DNA of 21,775 nucleotides, taken from positions 1 through 21,775 of the IMG/VR virus record IMGVR_UViG_3300050821_005810. The stretch is one strand, 5' to 3'. The stretch comes from a virus. Under the pieces are notes generated by a model. That model did not search any database. It worked only from the letters and a program-made list of their open reading frames with translations, and was not told the origin of the DNA. This document shows, piece after piece, positions 1-5,287 of the stretch (the stretch's first letter is position 1; every line of letters begins with the position of its first letter). The position numbers and the translations under genes are program-made.

Positions 1-1
1 T

Positions 2-1699
2 CGCGGCCAGGCCCGATTCTCCCGCTCTGCTCCGGCGCAGCAGGTCAAGACGGACATTCAGGACGGGATTCGGCGCTTCATCTCGGTGGGTTACGGCGTC
101 AACGAGTACACGCTCGACAAATCCTCGAAAGAGGAAGGCGACACGTACCGCGCGACGAAGTGGACCCCGATGGAGGTGAGTTCGGTCGGCGTCCCCGCCG
201 ATCCGACTGTGGGCAACGACCGCAAGGCCGGGGACAGGCTGTACCCGCTTTCGATTCGCAGTGCAGTAGTAGCAGAACCAAATCCGGCTTCCGAGCCGAA
301 TCTAAGGGAGGTCACCGTGGAACCAGTAATCACAGTGGAACAGCATCAGAAAAATGCACGGGCCGCCGCCGCTGAAATCTTTCGGCTCGGCAAGGTCCAC
401 AACATCGAGCACGACGTGGTCGCGAAAGCCGTCGAAGAAGGGAGATCAGTCGACGAGTTCTCGCGCATCTGTCTCGACGAAGTTGCGAAACGCAACGGCG
501 CCGGTAAGCCGGGCACGCCCGCAGCGGCCGAAAATCAGGACCGCCTCGAGCTCACCGACAAAGAGCAGCGGAACTACAACCTCGCGCGCGGGATCATGAC
601 CGCGATTTCGAACGATGAAGCTTCGAAGTCCGGCAGCGCGAAGCGCTTCAACTCCTTCGAGACGGAAGTCTCGCAGGAGATCGAGAAGAACTGGCGCGGC
701 TCGCGTCACGGCGGTTTGTTCGTGCCGTGGTCTCTGCGCCATGCATGGACCGCCGATCTCACGAAGCGATTCGGTGAGCACGGCGGCGTGCAGCAAACCC
801 GCGCGGGTCTGGACTCGGGAAACGCGACGGCCGGTCAAACGCTGAAGTTCACCGAGCCCGGCGAGTTCATTCAGTTCCTGTACAACCAGATGCGCGTGAA
901 GCAGCTCGGCGCTCGCACCATCGCAGGACTGAAGGACAACGTCTCCTACCCGAAACAAACCGGGCGCGCGACTGGCTCGTGGGTGGGTGAAAATCCTGGC
1001 ACCGACGTCGCCGATTCCGCGCTGACGCTCGGGTCAATCGCCAGCTCGCCGAAGACCTACCAGAGCTCCAGCTCGTATTCGCGGCAGTTGCTGGCGCAGG
1101 CGGTCATCGACGTCGACACCCTCGTGCGAGAAGACCTCGCGCGCGATCAGGCGCTGGCCATCGACTCCGTCGCGATTGTGGGCGGAGGCTCGAATCAGCC
1201 CGTCGGAATCGTTTCGACTTCCGGCATTCAGTCCTACGTCGTCGAGTCCGACAGCGGAAACGGCGGGGTTCTTGCCTGGGATGACATCGTCATCATGAGC
1301 GAGAAACTCGAAGACGCCAACGCCGACCAGCTCGGCGAAGGCGCGTGGCTCACCACGCCCGGCGTGAAGTCCTCGCTGAAGCGCACCGCTCGTTTGGGGA
1401 ACACCATCGGTCTGCCGATCTGGGCGGATGACAACACGGTCGACGGATTCAAGGCCGCGTCATCGAACCAGGTCGCAAGCAACGGCACGAAGGGCAGCGG
1501 CTCGAGCCTCCACACGCTCATCCGTGGAATCTTCGAGACGATGGTCATCGGCATGTGGGGCAGCGGGTTCGAGCTAGTCGTGGACCCGTACCGCCTGAAG
1601 AAGCAGGGCATGATCGAACTCACCACGTTCATGCTCACCGACGTCACGCTGAAGTACCCCACGGCGTTCGTCGTGGCCACGGCAGTAGCGACCGTCTAA
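2..1699 (+). CDS. Prohead protease (C-terminal part) fused to HK97-type major capsid protein; 5' partial
   Basis: The frame is open from base 2, so the true start lies left of the window. Residues encoded by about 2-250 look like the end of an HK97 (S78) prohead protease: IRRFISVGY followed by a W-x-P-x-E-V-S segment and VPADPTVG. Without a stop the frame enters a capsid protein. Counting from the GTG at 86, residues 78-205 are helical and charged like a delta (scaffolding) domain, with ELTDKEQRNYNLARG at 155-169. GG-LFVP at 209-214, WVGE at 299-302 and SRQLLAQ at 332-338 are typical HK97-fold capsid features. The protease matures the head and the capsid part forms the shell. The catalytic residues are outside the window. 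An in-frame Shine-Dalgarno plus GTG at 304-319 could also give a separate 460-residue capsid protein. I am sure of both families. How the polyprotein is expressed is inference. Confidence 0.93.
   Translation, partial: RGQARFSRSAPAQQVKTDIQDGIRRFISVGYGVNEYTLDKSSKEEGDTYRATKWTPMEVSSVGVPADPTVGNDRKAGDRLYPLSIRSAVVAEPNPASEPNLREVTVEPVITVEQHQKNARAAAAEIFRLGKVHNIEHDVVAKAVEEGRSVDEFSRICLDEVAKRNGAGKPGTPAAAENQDRLELTDKEQRNYNLARGIMTAISNDEASKSGSAKRFNSFETEVSQEIEKNWRGSRHGGLFVPWSLRHAWTADLTKRFGEHGGVQQTRAGLDSGNATAGQTLKFTEPGEFIQFLYNQMRVKQLGARTIAGLKDNVSYPKQTGRATGSWVGENPGTDVADSALTLGSIASSPKTYQSSSSYSRQLLAQAVIDVDTLVREDLARDQALAIDSVAIVGGGSNQPVGIVSTSGIQSYVVESDSGNGGVLAWDDIVIMSEKLEDANADQLGEGAWLTTPGVKSSLKRTARLGNTIGLPIWADDNTVDGFKAASSNQVASNGTKGSGSSLHTLIRGIFETMVIGMWGSGFELVVDPYRLKKQGMIELTTFMLTDVTLKYPTAFVVATAVATV
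304..319 (+). promoter_or_regulatory. Internal ribosome binding site and GTG start for a stand-alone capsid protein
   Basis: AAGGGAGG at 304-311 lies 5 nt before GTG at 317-319, in the same frame as the fused protease-capsid reading frame. The start would give a protein beginning MEPVITVEQHQ and ending at 1699. The spacing and strength are as good as at other starts in this window. A TAA at 303-305 in another frame directly precedes it, giving the look of an ordinary gene junction. Confidence 0.6.
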
Positions 1700-1741
1700 C
1701 CCTTCCCGCGCTCCGGCGCGGCGCAATGAAAATCTCGGCGA

Positions 1742-1764
1742 GGGCGGGAGCGATCCCGCCCTTT
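1742..1764 (+). terminator. Hairpin after the capsid gene (terminator or attenuator)
   Basis: An 8-bp perfect stem, GGGCGGGA (1742-1749) with TCCCGCCC (1754-1761), closes a GCGA tetraloop of the stable GNRA type and is followed by only three T residues. The short T-tract suggests partial termination, or an RNA stability element that raises capsid mRNA relative to downstream genes, rather than a full stop. Confidence 0.6.
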
Positions 1765-1787
1765 GCCGCAAAACGAGAGAGGTTCGT

Positions 1788-2039
1788 ATGACGGAAAGCA
1801 AAACCAAAAAGCTCAGGCTCACCCGTTCGATCATCCTGAATAAAACCCACGCCGAGAAAGGCTCGGTCCACGAAGTGCCGAACGCTCTAGCGCAGCGGCT
1901 CGTGGGCGAAGGTTCCGCGGAGCACATCGACCCGCAGGACGCCGAGACGAGCGTCAACCGGATGGAGTCTCCATCCAATCGCGACCCGGAAACGAAGCAG
2001 GTCGCCGGCGCGCCGCCGAAGGTCAAGGCTGCGAAGTAA
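1788..2039 (+). CDS. Small hypothetical head-region protein (83 aa)
   Basis: Starts at ATG 1788 after GAGAGG. The first half, with KLRLTRSIILNKTHAEKGSVHEV and an ALAQRLVGEGSAE segment, resembles the small proteins often encoded just after siphophage capsid genes (a short beta strand, then a helix ending in G-x-G/A). The second half is polar, rich in Pro, Lys and Glu, and probably disordered. It contains no catalytic motif. Its stop codon abuts the start of the next gene (TAA-ATG), so the two are probably translationally coupled. A head completion or accessory role is inferred from position only. Confidence 0.8.
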   Translation: MTESKTKKLRLTRSIILNKTHAEKGSVHEVPNALAQRLVGEGSAEHIDPQDAETSVNRMESPSNRDPETKQVAGAPPKVKAAK

Positions 2040-2351
2040 ATGCCGCAACCGTCCACGGCTCCGGCGTTCGGCGATGCGGACATTCCCGCTCTGATGGCGG
2101 ATATGTCCGTCGCGATCACAGTCGGAGGCGTGGCCGGCGTCGGTTTGCTGGACGAGGCCGATCAGATCCTCGTGCATGACGACCAGCGCGGCGAAGTCGT
2201 GGCCACCGCGACGACGCTCACCGTGCAGTCCTCCGCTTTTCCAAACGCCGCGATCGGCCAGGCCGTCGTGGTGGGAGCGAAGAACTTCACGGTGCGCGAG
2301 CGGCTTCGCGAATCGGATGGCGGTCTAACCAAGCTTTTGCTCGGCAGCTAA
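2040..2351 (+). CDS. Head-tail joining protein, lambda FII-like / Gifsy-type (103 aa)
   Basis: Starts at ATG 2040, directly on the stop of the previous gene. The segments MADMSVAITVGGVAGVGLLDEAD, EVVATATTLTVQSSAFP, AIGQAVVV and NFTVRERLRESDGGLTKLLL follow the pattern of the small beta-barrel head-tail joining proteins (lambda gpFII; the Gifsy prophage family misnamed 'ATP-binding sugar transporter-like'). Such proteins join the filled head to the tail. The length, about 100 residues, is normal for the family. The place between the capsid and the tail genes fits. The family call is from remembered similarity and is fairly secure. Confidence 0.8.
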   Translation: MPQPSTAPAFGDADIPALMADMSVAITVGGVAGVGLLDEADQILVHDDQRGEVVATATTLTVQSSAFPNAAIGQAVVVGAKNFTVRERLRESDGGLTKLLLGS

Positions 2352-2372
2352 AAATTTCGGAGGAGGGAACTC

Positions 2373-2849
2373 ATGACAGTCGTTTTGAAAACACCTTTTC
2401 TCGGCCTGGTAAGGCCGCAGCACGGCGAGAACGAAGTGGAAGGCGAGCATGCCGGCGTGCCGAACGAGGCAGCGAACCTCGATGCCATCGACGCGAAGTT
2501 GCTCGATCACAACAATGAGGACGTGCGTCACTTTTTCCCGGGCGCGCCTGGGAATTCCGCAGTCGTCGCTCAGTTCGTCGCGACGCGCGCGATGGGATTT
2601 GCCATCAACGCGCCGGGTTCGAAGGCCGTCCTCGCGGTCGCTGCGACGGCGTCCACCGTTCTGACGGTCAAGAAAAACGGCACGTCCATCGGCACGATCA
2701 CCTTTGGCGTGGCGGGAACGACCGGGACCTTCGCGTTTGCGGCCGCAACTGAACTCGCAGCTGGCGACGTGCTAACTGTTGCGAACCAGGCTTCAGCGGA
2801 TGCGACTGCAGCGGGGATTTCGATCACGTTCCAGTTCAACCGAGGCTAG
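2373..2849 (+). CDS. Phage structural protein with C-terminal beta-domain (158 aa)
   Basis: Starts at ATG 2373 after a strong GGAGGAGGG. Residues 1-55 are polar, with a PNEAANLDAIDAKLLDHN helix-like segment. From about residue 65 to the end the protein reads as a beta-sandwich: VATRAMGFAIN, STVLTVKKNGTSIGTITF, TGTFAFAAATELAAGDVLTV and a final ISITFQF strand. This alternating pattern is common in phage virion proteins that carry fibre, baseplate or decoration domains. Its position between head-joining and tail-terminator genes suggests a head-neck decoration or whisker. No direct evidence separates these roles. Confidence 0.82.
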   Translation: MTVVLKTPFLGLVRPQHGENEVEGEHAGVPNEAANLDAIDAKLLDHNNEDVRHFFPGAPGNSAVVAQFVATRAMGFAINAPGSKAVLAVAATASTVLTVKKNGTSIGTITFGVAGTTGTFAFAAATELAAGDVLTVANQASADATAAGISITFQFNRG

Positions 2850-2885
2850 GCGGCGCGCTGCAACTCTGCAGGGGAGGAGACGTCC

Positions 2886-3185
2886 ATGTCCGACAAAACG
2901 CCGGCTGGCGCGGCTCGCATCGTGAAAACGAAGCGGGTTCAATACGCGATCACGGCGAACGACGTTTCCTCCGGCTTCACCAGCATCGACGTGGTTTGGG
3001 ATTCGCCGTTTCTCGACCTGAATTACACCGCGGATCAGAACGTCGAGGTAATCGCGCCGGCGGACCCATCGGTTTACTCCGTCCTCGGATTCACGCGGGA
3101 CGTGAACAAGGTGACCGTGGTTATCGCAAACGATGGCGCGGCCGGAGACGTGGTCGTGATCCACGCGCACGCGGAACACGACTAG
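2886..3185 (+). CDS. Hypothetical neck-region structural protein (99 aa)
   Basis: Starts at ATG 2886, with GGGGAGGAG upstream. The protein is almost all beta-strand pattern (VQYAITANDVSSGFTSIDVVW, NVEVIAP, VNKVTVVIAN, GDVVVIHAHAEHD), acidic at the end, and has no cysteine or catalytic motif. It resembles small beta-rich tail or neck proteins that flank the tail terminator gene, but I do not recognise a named family. The stop codon TAG overlaps the Shine-Dalgarno region of the next gene. Confidence 0.78.
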   Translation: MSDKTPAGAARIVKTKRVQYAITANDVSSGFTSIDVVWDSPFLDLNYTADQNVEVIAPADPSVYSVLGFTRDVNKVTVVIANDGAAGDVVVIHAHAEHD

Positions 3186-3193
3186 GGGGAATT

Positions 3194-3655
3194 TTGGCAG
3201 CGTCCATTCGCGAACAGATCATTTTGGCTCTCGTGGCGGCGCTCACCGACCAGCCGAATCCGCCGGCGGGCCTCACGATCCATCGCGAAAGGACGAGGCC
3301 GATCGAGCAGGACAGCCTGCCGGCGATCATGGTTTACGCCGACGACGACGTCCCGAAGCCGCTCGCAGCGCAGGTCTACCGATCTCCGCTGACCGAGCGG
3401 CAGCTGTCTCTGGCAATCGAATGCAGGGCACAAGGGTCGAGCACGGTCCCGCCGGACCAGGCGCTCGACCCGGTGCTCGTTTTTGCGGCTCTCGCGGTGT
3501 TCGCCGATGAAAGTTTCGGCGGTCTCGCGAGCGGCGTGGAGGAAGGCAGGACCGTGTGGGTTTCCCGCGAGGGTGACGTTGCGGTCGCTGCAGCGAAGTG
3601 GGGAATCACGGTCAAGTACCGGACGAGCAGGCTCGATCCGACTTCAAAAAGCTAA
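3194..3655 (+). CDS. Tail terminator-like / minor tail protein (153 aa, TTG start)
   Basis: I place the start at TTG 3194, just after AGGGGGA (3184-3190), which overlaps the stop of the previous gene; the open frame runs further upstream, but only across that gene. The protein begins with AASIREQIILALVAAL and continues with IHRERTRPIEQDSLPAIMVYADDD and a C-terminal KYRTSRLDPTS. This layout, an N-terminal helix, a hydrophobic LPAI-x-VY strand and a beta C-terminus, is typical of tail terminator (gpU-like or HK97 gp10-like) proteins that cap the tail tube. Its place directly before the major tail protein agrees. The family assignment is inferred from pattern and synteny. Confidence 0.75.
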   Translation: MAASIREQIILALVAALTDQPNPPAGLTIHRERTRPIEQDSLPAIMVYADDDVPKPLAAQVYRSPLTERQLSLAIECRAQGSSTVPPDQALDPVLVFAALAVFADESFGGLASGVEEGRTVWVSREGDVAVAAAKWGITVKYRTSRLDPTSKS

Positions 3656-3667
3656 GGGAGGACAGTC

Positions 3668-4477
3668 ATGAGCATTAAGTATCAAATTCCGCACATCCCG
3701 ATGCTCGGGAAGGGTTCGATTCTGCTCGACCAGTTCGATGTGAACGGGAACCCGACCGGAGTGTTTAAGCATCTCGGCAACTGCACAAAGTTTGAAATTG
3801 ATTTGAAAGACGATATTGCTGAGCTCTACCAGAGCCTCAACAAAAACGTCACGCTCATCGCGACTGCGGTGAAAAAGCGCCAGCCGAAAGTCACCATCAC
3901 CGGCACTGACTTCTCGTCCGACCACATCGCCATCGCGCAGATGTCGGCGGGGAAAACAACTCTGGCGACGACGGCGACGACGTTCACGGCCGAGACGCTG
4001 ATCTCAGCGGCGCAGGCTCCGAACGCGATCGGCCGCTACTTCAAAACGTTGAACATGAACATCGACAACGTGGGCACGCCTCCGGTGCTGATGTCGAATT
4101 CCGTCACGCTCGTGCTCGGCACGGACTATCTCGTCCTCGATCCCGTCCAGGGAATTTTCTACATCCCGGCCGGCTCGACCATCGCCAGCCACGCGGTCAC
4201 GATCACGTACCACACCCTCGTCGGTAGCTTCGACCAGGTTGCGGCGGCGACGATCCCGTTCGTGCAGGGCCATATTTATTTTTCGCCGGACCCCGTAGAC
4301 GGCCAGTCCATCGCGTGCGACATCTGGCGCGTGAACCTGAACCCGAACGGGCAACTCGGTCTCATCGCCGACGACTACGGCAACTGGTCGCTCGACGGGA
4401 ACATTCTCGACGACACGGCCAACCATCCGAACGCGAATTTCTACCAGTACACATTCATCGGGGTGGGCATCGCGTAA
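3668..4477 (+). CDS. Major tail (tube) protein (269 aa)
   Basis: Starts at ATG 3668 after AGGGAGGA. The sequence opens with an N-terminal strand and loop (SIKYQIPHIPMLGKGSILLDQFD), has a GNCTKFEIDLKDDIAELYQS segment typical of tube proteins, then KKRQPKVTITGTDFSSDHIAIA. The C-terminal half carries beta strands (YLVLDPVQGIFYIPAG, TITYHTL) and ends in a YQYTFIGVG strand. The position before the chaperone and tape measure genes is the canonical one for the tube subunit. A strong terminator follows at 4550-4582, which would allow high expression of this gene and lower expression of the chaperones. Confidence 0.85.
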   Translation: MSIKYQIPHIPMLGKGSILLDQFDVNGNPTGVFKHLGNCTKFEIDLKDDIAELYQSLNKNVTLIATAVKKRQPKVTITGTDFSSDHIAIAQMSAGKTTLATTATTFTAETLISAAQAPNAIGRYFKTLNMNIDNVGTPPVLMSNSVTLVLGTDYLVLDPVQGIFYIPAGSTIASHAVTITYHTLVGSFDQVAAATIPFVQGHIYFSPDPVDGQSIACDIWRVNLNPNGQLGLIADDYGNWSLDGNILDDTANHPNANFYQYTFIGVGIA

Positions 4478-4549
4478 GGACGGACTTCCCGGGGCAGGCG
4501 GGACCAGGCGCAAAGCGGCGTTCCGGTGCTCGGGAGGAATGGGAGGTTT

Positions 4550-4582
4550 GGGGGAGCCGCCGCGAAGCGGCTCTCCCTTTTT
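4550..4582 (+). terminator. Strong rho-independent terminator after the major tail gene
   Basis: An 11-bp stem pairs GGGGGAGCCGC (4550-4560) with GCGGCTCTCCC (4567-4577) with one G-U pair. The loop is CGCGAA and five T residues follow (4578-4582). This is a textbook intrinsic terminator. It lies in the 141-nt gap between the major tail protein and the tail chaperones, a common place for partial termination in siphophages. I see no clear promoter in the rest of the gap. Confidence 0.88.
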
Positions 4583-4618
4583 GTTTCGAAGTCAGCGGGT
4601 CCGAACCCGGAGGAATGA

Positions 4619-5080
4619 ATGGAAGAGCTCACGCTCGCAGGCCGCAAGTTTGTAGGCATCTCGCAGTCCCTCACCGCAAATCAGGACGATTACATCATCG
4701 GCCACATGCGTCGAGCCGGCGTCCTTGACGTGCTCGTCGCGTCGAAGGGCAAAAAATTCACGCAGGAGCAGGAGGCCGAGGAACTGCTCACCGCCATCCT
4801 GCTCTCCGGGCGCACGCAGCAAATTCTCGCCGGCTGTCTCACCGAAGAGGGCAAGGCCTGGACGCGTGAGGAGGCCGACCGCAATGCAACCTGCTTCGCC
4901 GCGATCACCGACGAAAAAGAGAAGGCTCAGATGCGTACGGCGATCGTGGGGTTCGTCATCGGTTTTTTTTCATCCGGGGAACGATCACAGGAGAGTTCCC
5001 CGAAATCTTCGAGCCCGAACGGAAGGGGCCGCCGCACAAAGAGCGCGGCGCAGTCGACCTCGGGGACTTCACGCAACTGA
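4619..5080 (+). CDS. Tail assembly chaperone, short form (gpG-like, 153 aa)
   Basis: Starts at ATG 4619 after GGAGGAATGA. It begins MEELTLAGRKFVGISQSLTANQDDYIIGHMRRAG and is mainly helical, with EEADRNATCFAAITDEKEKAQMRTAIVGFVIGFF before the frameshift site at 4963. The part after the site is Ser/Gly/Arg-rich and looks unconstrained, as expected for an in-frame tail. It sits between the major tail protein and the tape measure protein. G-type chaperones bind the tape measure protein and help recruit tail subunits; they are absent from the finished particle. The assignment rests on synteny, size and the frameshift. Confidence 0.87.
   Translation: MEELTLAGRKFVGISQSLTANQDDYIIGHMRRAGVLDVLVASKGKKFTQEQEAEELLTAILLSGRTQQILAGCLTEEGKAWTREEADRNATCFAAITDEKEKAQMRTAIVGFVIGFFSSGERSQESSPKSSSPNGRGRRTKSAAQSTSGTSRN
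4963..5002 (+). promoter_or_regulatory. Programmed -1 ribosomal frameshift element
   Basis: Eight T residues (4963-4970) provide the slippery heptamer T-TTT-TTT in phase with the zero frame (4963-4969). After a 5-nt spacer (4970-4974), an 8-bp GC-rich stem begins: CGGGGAAC (4975-4982) pairs perfectly with GTTCCCCG (4995-5002), around a 12-nt loop. Slippage by -1 joins the chaperone to the downstream frame ending at 5286. Slippery site, spacer and stem all have the classical geometry. Confidence 0.88.
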
Positions 5081-5286
5081 TTCGAGTGGTCGCGAAGTTC
5101 GACCGCGATCGGATGTTTCAGGTTTTTGATTGGCCGCTCCGGGACTTGTTTCTCGCATACCTGGAGGCGATGCGCGACGCGGCGCTGGCGAATTACAACC
5201 GCGATGTGCTCGTGTGGGCCACGCTCGCGCCGCACCAGCGGCGCCAGACGAAGCCGCCGGATGTGCCGCGGGTCCTGAGAGGGTGA
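4969..5286 (+). CDS. Tail assembly chaperone T part, made as a G-T fusion by -1 frameshift
   Basis: This frame is reached only by slipping -1 at the T run; it has no well-placed start of its own. GTG 5086 is possible but has no Shine-Dalgarno sequence and would remove a third of the frame. The T part encodes 105 residues, beginning FIRGTITGEFPEIFEPERKG and containing TQLIRVVAKFDRDRMFQVFDWPLRDLFLAYLEAMRDAAL. The total fusion, from ATG 4619, is 222 residues (117 + 105). In lambda the G-T fusion binds the tape measure protein through G and the tube subunit through T. The stop at 5284-5286 lies one base before the tape measure start, so translation is tightly coupled. Confidence 0.85.
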   Translation, partial: FIRGTITGEFPEIFEPERKGPPHKERGAVDLGDFTQLIRVVAKFDRDRMFQVFDWPLRDLFLAYLEAMRDAALANYNRDVLVWATLAPHQRRQTKPPDVPRVLRG

Positions 5287-5287
5287 G

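Noticed and set aside
1574-2119. 181-residue minus-strand frame over the end of the capsid gene
   Set aside because: No recognised motif and no ribosome site; the forward genes are strongly supported.
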